Virus record (IMG/VR): IMGVR_UViG_3300006750_000007
Location: 1-62,291 of that record
Reading direction: 5' to 3' (one strand)
From: a virus
DNA length: 62,291 nucleotides
Within the stretch, counting starts at the first letter, position 1; the number at the start of each line of letters is the position of its first letter. Both the position numbers and the translations under genes were made by a program. Positions 52,601 to 60,410 of the stretch are shown in pieces. A model generated the notes under the pieces. That model saw only the letters and a list, made by a program, of their open reading frames with translations, made no database searches and had not been told where the DNA came from.

Positions 52601-54258
52601 CTCCTGTTACATCCCTAATTATCTCTTCAGGGATTAGTAACAATGGATTACAAGTTAAAGGCAAAGATGAATTAACTGGAGATCCAGGAGAAATTGCAGC
52701 GTACTTTAGAAATCAGCCTATCATTAGAGAATTTACTAATTACTATATTAATGAAAATGGTAATCCTTCTCAAATTAGAACTTTAGCTAATAAGTTTTTA
52801 AAAGAAAAAGGATATAATAATATAAAAATAGAAGGTCTAAATGGAACTGTTAATATATCAACTAAAGAACTTCAAGATAATATAGGTCTAGATGTAAAGG
52901 ATGCATTGAGTCAAGAAGAAGTTATAAATAATTTTATTCTTTATCACGATGCAGGTAGAATGATGAATAATTTAAATAAAATTCTTAATGCTGATAGAGT
53001 TAAATTTTCAAATGTTGCTCAATTAGAAGAATTTTTCGCCATTTTAAAAGAAGTAGAAGATTTAGAAAGCGATGATAATCCTAATGGAAGAAATAGATTC
53101 TTTACTGGATTTGAAGGACTAGTTCGAGGAGATGATTTTAGATTATCTAAAGCCTTTAGAGGTGGATTAGAAACAGCTAAAGAATTGTCTGATTTATTTT
53201 TCCCTTTTCAAAAGAGTGGAATAAATAAAGCTAAAGAATTAATGAGAGAAGGATTGAATAAAAGAAGATTTACAGCTGAAGATTATAAAGTAATTAATAA
53301 ACACTCTTTACTTTATATGTTTAGTCAAAGACATATTGTAAGTCCTATTTCTCCATTATTCTCAACCGCTTCTATTAATTACTTAATGAAAGGAGATAAT
53401 TCTATAGATAGACAATTAATAAGTATTAAGACTCAGATTGAAGATTCAGAAGAAGGGGATGCTTTATTCAGTCTTAAAGGAAATGCATTTTTAAATAGAT
53501 TATTTCCTCATCCTGATAATTTTAAAAATAAAGAAATAACTGTAAATGGAAGGGGAGAAGAAGTTCCTTTTAGTGAAGTTAAATCTTTAATGTTTGAGTT
53601 TGGATATGATAACGACGTAAAAGAAATCAATAATATAACTCATTCTTTTAAAAAATTATATGAACATCCTTTACCAGAAGTTCGAGACTTAGCTAAAAAT
53701 TTAGTTTACTATCAAGTTCTATCTAAAGGATTTGATTCAGGACCTAATTCTTATGCAGATTTAATCCCTATAGAAGTGTGGAGCGATAGACAATTATCCT
53801 TACAACCAGGGAAAGAGGAATCAATGATTGAGTTTTTTAATAATAATTATACAGTATTTGAAAATGGAAAATTCTTTAAAGGATTCTTCGAAGGATTTGT
53901 AAAAAATAATACTCAAGCACGGAATCTTATTCCTAAAATGAAGAAGATAGATCAGAAACATATACAAGGAGAAGCCTTTACTGCAACAGATAGCAATAGA
54001 CAATTATTTGATAAAGACATGGGATTTGTAGATTATTTCATTACTTTTGATAAAAGTGTTAAGCAAAACGTTTTATTTAAGAAGGAAAGTGGAGACAAAG
54101 GAGATAGAGCAACTTACAATGTAATAGAAAGAGAAGGGATACCTTTTAAACTTATGGCGTATAACATTGATCAAAAATCTGATTTTGCAGACATTTATCC
54201 AGATGCTCTTACAGTAGCAAAAATTAATGATTTAAACGGTAGAAAAAATTGTATATAA
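46696..54258 (+). CDS. Virion RNA polymerase with N-terminal zincin-like motif (2520 aa)
   Basis: This is a giant DNA-dependent RNA polymerase of the crAss-like/YonO type. The catalytic loop is DFDID (Asp1704, 1706, 1708), inside the block GEITTQMGSDFDIDK preceded by YRIPTQGKSSMLPL. MLTGDLSLYK and WSKRVGGLGTPGQ upstream also match the family. The distance from DFDID to the C-terminus (about 810 residues) is close to that I recall for gp66 of Cellulophaga phage phi14:2. The N-terminal region has HEAFH (His164, Glu165, His168) with EERLADEF (258-265), a gluzincin-like metallopeptidase signature. In related phages the polymerase is packaged and transcribes early genes after entry. It is flanked by TAATG junctions. 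Confidence 0.92.
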   Translation: MRYCPNINTKEFKEMEASLGKEVATTVWFNNNGNHIEMDRNGKPSQLFKDAVSFYGSRSEAIKIKAQIFTKSYLANDNWINNKTEPTIMDMDPDFNSVETFRIEHEGIIKLDEAKTWLEQRGIPFNSATQIVEIANHIPAYAAGSYTDGLVYLSLNSPIGTAYHEAFHAAFSGFLTPAKRKKILKLAKERYYKNEDPRNVYMNVSIDNYRGYFQEYGSQEGYEMSVLDNKLVITKDGVKVSNEEFKDIVEELNEMVLEERLADEFRMFVESEGTYAPTEKGLVAFFKSLLKHIKDYMSHKSTIDTFFKDIEGGKFAQKRFKYLKGKKDKYSIYDDFTTDQVESVINIITSKFATTIDMQDIKDVDPNEVMENLRSIFVKSMFRKLNPETNKYEAINVEDAKALYQRMTNGDLTLPTGVKRTKQWKELFSIYQNWYSKKDESGNTTYRGWAELAKKELKGFGYTIKGDLVESAEEESLGSGEKDHSKAAIENNRKDTLSQKVKNFLSRIVKYTPDGRPSMSFLGTTEFMPFSEMYQDVAHIVTNTTDWNSMMSELKRNAAQKPAVGYVYRQLKEKMERGNLEDLKFIASFYSNMEMTYVDFIGGTQEVVYDQETGMPTVSIKYFNSNQNKVGRMLSRRWSASAHRPDGLGLFELKGLKFKINQNKVALLEREYKIIKEIRTKDSIIEDRHIDALISFMNTIGADIRQVDFKKLLDEGLIIDNNLLKGGELYRYVYSGQSIHSNNKRGFGVLIDSLIDNRDPYKEQSGIIERFIRIGEQFEIESQGSFINSANKSVYPVNMHTTMSRIFNAFKKYRSSLSDSYWNKFVEQYKGDKALFPQGQTESVYDDLFLSSIMATHPKGAHNNFFTKIFKFEDFDGFKMKGEVDHTFDYSSLTPVTTTLNRLNLFINNSSKGTMKIALPTMADRNRGVFVSLPRISTQKGLHQYSKKSINNILKGMIYQDLMRIGQVSEQIKISSRNKTQLLFTPDSKGNYRGLEFHQFPFLNKSDNPAVKKLLAYAKSSKEDKSVLAEEDVEIWLDEAMLISKDNIEREQLIKNKKDKDSYVDITEFIDSQVESLKERLDEYGIESNKNKKKAQLDYSALAKLYTKSGSVSEFRENPDAFYRDFIIAGHVSKMSFIKMLTGDLSLYKSTEAWSKRVGGLGTPGQESFQSDFIPGIEYGDKPTYNMAVIKDIYKKDTVNLDFLASVFGEKPVKAYRKGKGSNKTDAMGFTTLDKHMRKMQAHDMWTDEHQKAYENYNSRDRLSRNINGKFEYVREDGVIVRPKLTPIKTYHDGMYLKNGKMVRILIKHSTMPLLMEFTKNYPHFEQLRKAMLKMNIDEVNMDSAVKVGAEHITELKYDESGLISNLDDLHSMELETRFQRVPQTIPSKVRDSKLGSQLMKLIVANLRKNYSNYEFNVGGKIVKGDEMIEKYHDVLEAMIENGREKLFKEIGYDKFLASNQDKESTKKFLQNLRNILEKSGEERDLPDNYLDALAIVDSIVEDVERSNFKVPLAFPTIQNKFEQIILSLVKNNVMSQTINGESLVQIAEFGAHKTSKELKFIHGEKHVVDFKDISISYFVNVRGGKFKSAKEISVGGIVQYNGDNYHVTKKKGDKITIVKIEAAEVDIPYKLAERLKLPRHPVTGEFIVDPESFPEELRNIVGYRIPTQGKSSMLPLRIRKILTPAQGKAIIVPGEITTQMGSDFDIDKLFLMMPNYDIKWKTKNGDVFDEKGSFVSQMKKRGFDISRKDASKLMEDEDYVQDMTIISDSGVADIGDLIEARKKTLSFLNKKFKELNPKLVAEKVSYDLENLHGAKRESLENAFLDIALGILTNPIVGKELITSVDSQTFPQLVEIMAPKLKDYISELDPANWSTEIDLEIRNKMGKIGIGIYAVALNGQAIRQHSKQPVLLNEQYSVKFDGKNIQNVSEEYDELGNPITEHFNKHLNMSVDNANEPMMEVLNDNAFTSPVTSLIISSGISNNGLQVKGKDELTGDPGEIAAYFRNQPIIREFTNYYINENGNPSQIRTLANKFLKEKGYNNIKIEGLNGTVNISTKELQDNIGLDVKDALSQEEVINNFILYHDAGRMMNNLNKILNADRVKFSNVAQLEEFFAILKEVEDLESDDNPNGRNRFFTGFEGLVRGDDFRLSKAFRGGLETAKELSDLFFPFQKSGINKAKELMREGLNKRRFTAEDYKVINKHSLLYMFSQRHIVSPISPLFSTASINYLMKGDNSIDRQLISIKTQIEDSEEGDALFSLKGNAFLNRLFPHPDNFKNKEITVNGRGEEVPFSEVKSLMFEFGYDNDVKEINNITHSFKKLYEHPLPEVRDLAKNLVYYQVLSKGFDSGPNSYADLIPIEVWSDRQLSLQPGKEESMIEFFNNNYTVFENGKFFKGFFEGFVKNNTQARNLIPKMKKIDQKHIQGEAFTATDSNRQLFDKDMGFVDYFITFDKSVKQNVLFKKESGDKGDRATYNVIEREGIPFKLMAYNIDQKSDFADIYPDALTVAKINDLNGRKNCI

Positions 54259-57200
54259 TGGCATGTTCGTTAGACACCCTTGGTAAAGGAAAAAGTACAC
54301 TATATAAAGAGTTAACAGATACTTATGGTGAAGATATTGCAGACAGTGTATTCATAAAAATTCATTCTGAAGATTTTAAACAGTTTTTTGGTAACTGGGA
54401 ATTGTATTATAACTATGATTATATTAAAGATAATATTCTTATTCCTAATCATAAAACTAGAGAGGCTGCTTCAGCTCACGCTAAAGAATTAAATGACCGA
54501 TTCGGTAAAGGAAGCGCTCAGGCTATATCAAAAAGAGACGGAACAAAAAAAGTTATTCTTAATCGTCCTATAAATGTATCAGCTGCTGTAAATAAGCAAG
54601 GCGAACCAATGTTGATGTATAATCTAGATTCTTTTGATACATTTACTTCTGATAAAAAGAAAGCTGGACAATTCGATTCTTCAGGTTACTCTGGTCATTT
54701 TCCTGTACCTTCTATAGGAGAAATAAAACCTATGTTTCTTAACGTAGCTAGTTTTGACTCTAAAGTAGGAACAGTAGCAGTAGCAACTCATACACAGGTA
54801 CAAGTAGCTGGAACTTTTCATACTAATGAAGCTAATACTATGACTCTTGGAGAATTACAGAAAGAGGAAAAAGTCATTAAAGAAAAAACTAAATCTCTTG
54901 AAAAAGGGGATAAATCTGCAGAATCATTAAGAAAGCTCGAACTTTTAGCTAGACGTTCTATAGATATTCTAAGAAAGAAGAAGACTATCTATGAAGCTAA
55001 GAATCAAAAAGGAGGAGTAGCAAAAATGAATAAACTAATAAGCTCTATAACTAGAAAAATTAGAGATAAAGAATTTAGTACTGCAGTATTAAATTTTATA
55101 TGGTATGGATTTGAACGTTCTAATAATATAGATATTAAAAGTATAACAAATATAGAAGATAAGTATTGGGCTAAAGGCGCAACAAAAGAAGATAAAAGAA
55201 AACAACTTCAACGATTAGAAAAAGCAATAGACGCTTTATCTAGTTTTGATGTTGTTACGAAGTTCTTCGGTCAAATAAAAGGTATTGCTATTAGCGATCC
55301 TAGATTTGATGAAGAAGTAATAAATAGAGAATTTAGAAATAAATATATTGCTGTAATTAAAAGTAATATAAGAAGTGCTAGAGAGGCTTATCTAACATTA
55401 GCATATGACTTAGGAGCTGATTTTCTAATGCAGTTTAATTCTGATCCTAATCTTACTAAAAAGAAACTTCAAAGTATGTTTGTCCATATGACAGACGATG
55501 TTCATAATCTTACTGCTAAGTTTGGAGCTATGGCTGATTCTAGAGATCAAGTATTAGCATTAGTAGCAAAAGCAATAGAGAGAAAGAAGAACGAAGTAGC
55601 TAAAAGAGAACAATATTTTCAACAAACTAAATTAAGAGTAGAGGCAGAACTTCTTCAAAAGTTTCAAGGTAAGAAAGTATCTCATGAAGCAATGTATAAT
55701 TTTATGCTTGAAAGAGATGGAAACGGAAAGTTAACTGGTCATTATATTCACCCTAATTCAGAAAAAGGTAAAGCTTTACCTGCTCCTCAACTTAGATTTT
55801 TAAACTTCTTTCATTTAGAGTACAGTAACGCTCAAAAGAAAATTCATAAAAACTTTAGAAGAGGAACTGAACTTCCTACTATACTTAAAAATTTAGACGA
55901 AAGAATAGCAGATAAATCTTCTACAGGAGTTATAAAAAGTACTATTAAATCGACTAAAGAAAAATTTACATTTACAAGTGACGAAACTGAATATATAGAA
56001 ACTTTAACTGATGAAAATGGTAAAGTTATCAAAGTAGTTCCTATTAAATATATAAGTCATGAAGCAATTGATCCTAATGATATATCAGTAGATTTAGAAT
56101 CTTCTCTTTCTAGATTTGTAACTATGGCTGATAATTATGAAACTATGAATGGCATAGTTACTGAAATAGAAGGAATTAAAATGTTACTATCTGATAAAAG
56201 ACAAGTTACACAAAAATTAGGTTCTAAAAAATATTTAACTAAGGGAACAACTAAAGAAGCTACTAAAAGTGCAATAGAATCTAATGCGTATAAAATGCTT
56301 GTTGACAATGTTGATATGCAGTTATATGGAGAATTTAAAAATATAGAATCTGAAGGAGCTTTAAATGTTGGTAAAACAGCAGATACAATAAGAGGACTTA
56401 CAGCAACAGTTCAATTAGGATTTAATCCTCGTTCAGCATTAAATAATTTAACAATGGGTAATATGGCAAACTTCTTTGAAGGTAGAGGAGGCCAATTTTA
56501 TACTAGTACTCATTTAAGAAAAGCTAAAGTAATATATGCTAAAAATTTACCTGGTTTTTTATCTGATGCTACTAAGAGATATAATAACAATATGATTAAT
56601 ATCTTTATGAATCAGCATAATATTTTTCAAGCATTTGATGATTTTGGCAAACCTTTACCTTCTCATGTAGCAGCAAACAGATTTATGTCTAATGCTAGTC
56701 AATTAATGCAAGAAGGAGGAGAGCACGAAATTCAAGTAGAACAAGCTGTAGCAATACTACTTTCTCATAAAGTAATAGATGGAAAAGTTTATAGCTTTCA
56801 AGAGTATATGGTAAAAGAAGGAGTAGCTAATAATAAAGCAGAAAAGAAAAAATTTGAAGCTCTTACTTCAGTATTTGAAACTTTAAAGAAAGAAGATAAC
56901 ATTACAACTAGTTCTGTTAGTAATGAAGAAATGGCTAAACTAACTGAAAGAATTAAAGCATTATATAGAAGAAGTCACGGTAACTACTCTAAACTTACCA
57001 AAGCTGCTGCTAATAAACAATGGCAATATAGACTTGCTTTGCTATTTAGAAGTTGGTTACAGCCTGGATTTGATAGACGTTTTGCTCCAGAGAAGTTTAA
57101 TTCTGGAAATGAAAAAAGAATGGTCCCAAATGAAGCAGGAATTCCTACAGAAACAACATTTGAAGAATTTCTAAGAAGTAATAAGGTTACTAATAGTCTT

Positions 57201-57824
57201 AAAACTAGAAAAGAATTTAAAAAACATAAAATAGTAGAGTCTTCTGTAGAATATGCATTTAATCAACAATTAGGAGCTCACATCGGAGGTAATTATCGTA
57301 TAGCTTATAACTTCATGAGACAATTAGTTAGAGATACTGAAGGTATAGCACTAATGACAGCATATAGAGGAGAAAATGGATATAATAATCTTCCTGAATG
57401 GAAGAAATCTGCAATTAAATCTACAGTCACAGAACTTGCTACATTTGCTTTACTTATTGTAGTAGTAAATGCATTAGCTGAAATAGGAGGAGATGACGAT
57501 GATAGTTTATTACTTAATGCTACAGTATATCAAATGTATAGATTAAAATCTGAAGTTGGTTTCTGGATAAATCCTTTAGAAGTTCCAAAGATTTTAAGAT
57601 CTCCATCAGCTACTTTAGGTATGACAGAAAAAATAGCAAAAGCAATAGGCTATTCTTTAGAACCATTAGTTACATGGGAAGATTGGTCAGTATATAAAAG
57701 TGGATATCATAAAGGAGAAACAAAAGCAGGAAGATACTGGAGAGATGTAACTCCTTATTATGGACAAATAAGTTCGTGGTATGACTATGGAGAATATGTC
57801 AAAAACGTAAAAAAATTCATGTAA
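54258..57824 (+). CDS. Large virion protein with N-terminal ART-like domain (1188 aa)
   Basis: I choose ATG 54258 rather than 54249 because it forms a TAATG junction with the polymerase stop and gives the usual MACSLDTLGK opening. Residues about 35-180 (FKQFFGNWE, NKQGEPMLMYNLDSFDTF, GYSGHFPVPS, IKPMFLNVASF) match the frame of phage ART-like domains (FxxWFGDW, GEPLVVYHG, GFYF, FLNIxNP), but the YHG and GFYF positions are altered, so catalysis is doubtful. The middle is helical (LGFNPRSALNNLTMGN, about 716-731). A hydrophobic segment lies near 1058-1078. This is a probable ejection protein. Confidence 0.75.
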   Translation: MACSLDTLGKGKSTLYKELTDTYGEDIADSVFIKIHSEDFKQFFGNWELYYNYDYIKDNILIPNHKTREAASAHAKELNDRFGKGSAQAISKRDGTKKVILNRPINVSAAVNKQGEPMLMYNLDSFDTFTSDKKKAGQFDSSGYSGHFPVPSIGEIKPMFLNVASFDSKVGTVAVATHTQVQVAGTFHTNEANTMTLGELQKEEKVIKEKTKSLEKGDKSAESLRKLELLARRSIDILRKKKTIYEAKNQKGGVAKMNKLISSITRKIRDKEFSTAVLNFIWYGFERSNNIDIKSITNIEDKYWAKGATKEDKRKQLQRLEKAIDALSSFDVVTKFFGQIKGIAISDPRFDEEVINREFRNKYIAVIKSNIRSAREAYLTLAYDLGADFLMQFNSDPNLTKKKLQSMFVHMTDDVHNLTAKFGAMADSRDQVLALVAKAIERKKNEVAKREQYFQQTKLRVEAELLQKFQGKKVSHEAMYNFMLERDGNGKLTGHYIHPNSEKGKALPAPQLRFLNFFHLEYSNAQKKIHKNFRRGTELPTILKNLDERIADKSSTGVIKSTIKSTKEKFTFTSDETEYIETLTDENGKVIKVVPIKYISHEAIDPNDISVDLESSLSRFVTMADNYETMNGIVTEIEGIKMLLSDKRQVTQKLGSKKYLTKGTTKEATKSAIESNAYKMLVDNVDMQLYGEFKNIESEGALNVGKTADTIRGLTATVQLGFNPRSALNNLTMGNMANFFEGRGGQFYTSTHLRKAKVIYAKNLPGFLSDATKRYNNNMINIFMNQHNIFQAFDDFGKPLPSHVAANRFMSNASQLMQEGGEHEIQVEQAVAILLSHKVIDGKVYSFQEYMVKEGVANNKAEKKKFEALTSVFETLKKEDNITTSSVSNEEMAKLTERIKALYRRSHGNYSKLTKAAANKQWQYRLALLFRSWLQPGFDRRFAPEKFNSGNEKRMVPNEAGIPTETTFEEFLRSNKVTNSLKTRKEFKKHKIVESSVEYAFNQQLGAHIGGNYRIAYNFMRQLVRDTEGIALMTAYRGENGYNNLPEWKKSAIKSTVTELATFALLIVVVNALAEIGGDDDDSLLLNATVYQMYRLKSEVGFWINPLEVPKILRSPSATLGMTEKIAKAIGYSLEPLVTWEDWSVYKSGYHKGETKAGRYWRDVTPYYGQISSWYDYGEYVKNVKKFM

Positions 57825-57836
57825 ATTAAAAACATT

Positions 57837-59207
57837 ATGGGAGAAGAAACTGGTATAAAAAGATATTTTTATTCTAATGAAGATTATATTATTAAATCTT
57901 TTAAGTCAGGAATGAAAAGAGGAAAAATTGGAGAATTTATAAAAAATAAATATAATATTGATGTTACAGATAGAACATGTAGAAGTCATGTATATGATAT
58001 TTTAAAAAAAGCAGGCCTTATTGATAAGGTTGTCGAAACAATAGAAGAAATAGGACTTATTGATTTTGAATCTACTACAGATACAAAAGACTATGATAAT
58101 TCTAAATCTATAAATTTTGATTTTCCTAAACCTGAAGATAAGAAAAAACCAGAAAAAGCAAACATCGAAGATAGACTAATTGAAGAATGTGAAAAATATG
58201 GTCTCGACCCTTCTGCGGTGAGCTCATATAAATTTGTTAATCACAATGGTCAAGATAAATTAAATATTGCTTTTCACCCCGATTACAAAAAAGACAACAG
58301 AACATCTGACGACTGGCTTGATAACTTCAAAGATATGATTGAAGATAGAATCGATCCTAAAATACCAACAGAAGTTAAAGAAGGAGAAAATATTCTAATA
58401 ATGAATATAGCTGATCTTCATGTAGGAATGGACCCAAATTTTGAAGGTTCTAGTATTTGGGAAGCTACTTGGACAAAGCAAGACATTATTGACGTAGCAT
58501 ATGAAATAGTTGCTTTCATTAAAAAGAAATTCGCTACAAAAGCATATCAATCAACAGTATTGAATTTATTAGGAGATTTAGTTGATGGATTTAACGCCGA
58601 AACTACAAGAGGTGGACATAAGTTGCCTCAAAACATGTCAAATATTGAACAATCTGACATAGTAGTTCTTTTCTTATATACTATAGTACAAGAATTACAC
58701 AAAGAAAAGATTCCTCTTTCTGTATATGGAACTTCTAATTCAAATCATGGTGGAGATTTTGAACATTTTACACTTCAAAAGTTTCAACTAATGGCTCAAT
58801 ATGAGTTCGGTACTCCTATAGTGATATCTAAGAAGTTAGCATTAGGATATAATTTACCTGGAACTAGAAAACCAGTTATGATTATGCACGGTAAAGATAA
58901 GCAATTTGCTACTAGACCTTTCCCCGCCAAAATTGATGACAAAGATGACTATAAAATAGAAGCTATTATAGATGCAGTTTGTGATAGACGTTCTCATCTT
59001 AAACCTATTGTATTTAAAGGAGATTCTCATCAGCATGTAATTCAATCTAAAAAGAATTATGAGTGGATAGCATGTATGACTAATGCTCCATCATCTGATT
59101 GGGTGAAAAACAACTTCTTTAATACCTCTAAAGGAGGAATAACATACTCAATATATAGCATACTTACCGATACTGTAGAAACAGGACTTCTTCCTTTCGA
59201 CGAGTAA
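57837..59207 (+). CDS. Calcineurin-like metallophosphoesterase with N-terminal HTH (456 aa)
   Basis: The metal-binding motifs of the calcineurin-like fold are all visible: D193-x-H195 (ADLHVG), GD247xxD250 (LGDLVDG), N303-H304 (SNSNHGG), H351 (MHGKD) and H398-x-H400 (GDSHQH). The N-terminal 75 residues look like a helix-turn-helix (GKIGEFIKNKY, then TCRSHVYDILKKAG), suggesting nucleic-acid binding. Substrates may be DNA ends, RNA or nucleotides; the family is broad. It is 12 bases after the last giant gene and is the final gene of the rightward operon. Confidence 0.85.
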   Translation: MGEETGIKRYFYSNEDYIIKSFKSGMKRGKIGEFIKNKYNIDVTDRTCRSHVYDILKKAGLIDKVVETIEEIGLIDFESTTDTKDYDNSKSINFDFPKPEDKKKPEKANIEDRLIEECEKYGLDPSAVSSYKFVNHNGQDKLNIAFHPDYKKDNRTSDDWLDNFKDMIEDRIDPKIPTEVKEGENILIMNIADLHVGMDPNFEGSSIWEATWTKQDIIDVAYEIVAFIKKKFATKAYQSTVLNLLGDLVDGFNAETTRGGHKLPQNMSNIEQSDIVVLFLYTIVQELHKEKIPLSVYGTSNSNHGGDFEHFTLQKFQLMAQYEFGTPIVISKKLALGYNLPGTRKPVMIMHGKDKQFATRPFPAKIDDKDDYKIEAIIDAVCDRRSHLKPIVFKGDSHQHVIQSKKNYEWIACMTNAPSSDWVKNNFFNTSKGGITYSIYSILTDTVETGLLPFDE

Positions 59208-59223
59208 ATCGAATATAAAAAAA

Positions 59224-59252
59224 AATGCAGGAACCGTAAAGGTTCTTGCATT
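59224..59252. terminator. Bidirectional terminator between convergent operons
   Basis: AATGCAGGAACC (59224-59235) and GGTTCTTGCATT (59241-59252) form a 12-bp stem with one G-U pair and a GTAAA loop. On the + strand TCTTT follows; on the minus strand a T-run (RC of the A-run at about 59216-59225) follows. It stops both the late rightward and the leftward transcripts. Confidence 0.88.
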
Positions 59253-59272
59253 CTTTAACAAAGCGACTAACT

Positions 59273-59491
59273 TTAATCATTAAAATAATTTCTAACAGTT
59301 CTTTGCCAGAACCACATCAAAATTATTACCGTAAAAATTATTACACTATTTACAATCCATTTTTCTGTTAAAATATTAATAATAGATACTACTAATAATA
59401 CTAAAATCAAATGTAATGCTATAGTGCTAATTAAAGCTGGCTTACTACTAGCAAGCCAACTACAAAATGGAAATTTTCTTTTTTTCATCAT
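59273..59491 (-). CDS. Small membrane protein (72 aa)
   Basis: The product has a basic N-terminus (MMKKRKFPFC) and two transmembrane segments at about residues 19-40 and 46-62, ending in a charged tail. It is the last gene of the leftward run before the terminator. A 110-base gap with tandem 12-bp repeats separates it from the gene upstream, so it may have its own control. Function unknown; small two-span proteins of this kind often act in exclusion or lysis control. Confidence 0.6.
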   Translation of the reverse strand: MMKKRKFPFCSWLASSKPALISTIALHLILVLLVVSIINILTEKWIVNSVIIFTVIILMWFWQRTVRNYFND

Positions 59492-59601
59492 CTTAAATTT
59501 TAAAAATTAGACACTCCATTAAGTTTTCATTTGTGTTTTTACTTGTGTTTTTACTTGTGTGTTAATTTATCACGGAAATGATTCGTTTTAGTCTTCTTTA
59601 T
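59492..59601. repeat. Gap with tandem 12-bp repeats
   Basis: TTGTGTTTTTAC is repeated exactly at 59531-59542 and 59543-59554, with a partial third copy (TTGTGTG) from 59555. The repeats lie in the leader or promoter region of the leftward membrane-protein gene. They could be binding sites or a slippage product. I see no clear TAnnTTTG element. Confidence 0.5.
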
Positions 59602-59868
59602 TTATTTTAGTTGTTTATACTTGAGTAACTTAGATTCTAATGATTTACATCCCTTATATTCACCATAAGCTCCTTCAGAAGCTATTCTAGCAAATGTCAG
59701 CATATCTTTATCTGTCCATTCTAAAGGTTTAGGTAAAGGGGATTCATAACCAAATTCTTTTTCTTGTCTTAATTCATTTAATGACCTTCGTCTAGTAATT
59801 TTCTTATCGTACATAGCTTCAATATTTATTATTTGTTTTTCAAGAATATATCTTCCTATCTTACTCAT
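59602..59868 (-). CDS. Hypothetical protein (88 aa)
   Basis: This is an 88-residue basic, helical protein without cysteines or membrane segments. Two parts are distinctive: a RRRSLNELRQEKEFGYES stretch and LEWTDKDMLTFARIASEGAYG. The second looks like a helical protein-binding motif, but I know no family. It starts 1 base after the stop of the upstream gene, so it is cotranslated with the rest of the leftward operon. Confidence 0.55.
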   Translation of the reverse strand: MSKIGRYILEKQIINIEAMYDKKITRRRSLNELRQEKEFGYESPLPKPLEWTDKDMLTFARIASEGAYGEYKGCKSLESKLLKYKQLK

Positions 59869-59869
59869 T

Positions 59870-60130
59870 TTATTTCTCTATTTCTCCTGTACCATTACAA
59901 TAATCACAAACTTGCGTTATATAATTACTAAGGTGCTGAGTTCCATTCTCACAATGTGAGCAGTCTACTGTATATGTACCATCTACTTGTAAATCATATT
60001 TACTAGCTATATCGTATATATTTTCTTGTATAGCAATGAAGCCATCATCTGACCTATCCCATGTATTATCTAATGCCATTTGGCAGTCTGTTAGTATCTG
60101 TGATAACAAGTTCTCTATGTCTACTTTCAT
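59870..60130 (-). CDS. Small zinc-binding protein (86 aa)
   Basis: The C-terminal half has CSHCENGTQ and CDYCNGTGEI, two CxxC pairs with the GxG context of a DnaJ-type zinc ribbon. The N-terminal half is helical (VDIENLLSQILTDCQMAL). I choose the ATG at 60130 (MKVDIENL), 2 bases after the upstream stop, over the one at 60148, which would overlap. Such small zinc ribbons are common in early phage regions and may bind nucleic acid or host proteins. Confidence 0.6.
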   Translation of the reverse strand: MKVDIENLLSQILTDCQMALDNTWDRSDDGFIAIQENIYDIASKYDLQVDGTYTVDCSHCENGTQHLSNYITQVCDYCNGTGEIEK

Positions 60131-60132
60131 GA

Positions 60133-60399
60133 TTATTTTTTTATCCAATTATCCCAAAGAGGATCTGATCCTCTTTCTTTAAAAACTTCTATTGTAGGAG
60201 ATGATAAATTTTCTTTTGGTGTCATTTGTACTGAAGTATCATCTAATGTTTCATAAGTAAGATCCATATTCATATCCATACTCCATAAATCATTAGAACA
60301 TTCTATTTCGCCTGACTTTAATTTAGTCAAAACTTCTTTTTCTCTCTCAGGCGGTATTTCTACTCTTTCCCAAGTTGTTATTTTAAAATCTATATACAT
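60133..60399 (-). CDS. Hypothetical protein (88 aa)
   Basis: No family is recognised. The 88-residue protein is acidic with a beta-strand start (YIDFKITTWERVEIPPEREKEVL) and a likely disordered middle. It lies between a small membrane protein gene and the zinc-ribbon gene and shares the leftward operon, with an 11-base gap upstream. Confidence 0.5.
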   Translation of the reverse strand: MYIDFKITTWERVEIPPEREKEVLTKLKSGEIECSNDLWSMDMNMDLTYETLDDTSVQMTPKENLSSPTIEVFKERGSDPLWDNWIKK

Positions 60400-60410
60400 A
60401 ATTTAATGTT

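Noticed and set aside
59525-59565. CRISPR-like array
   Set aside because: The repeats are 12 bases long and directly tandem, without spacers or leader.
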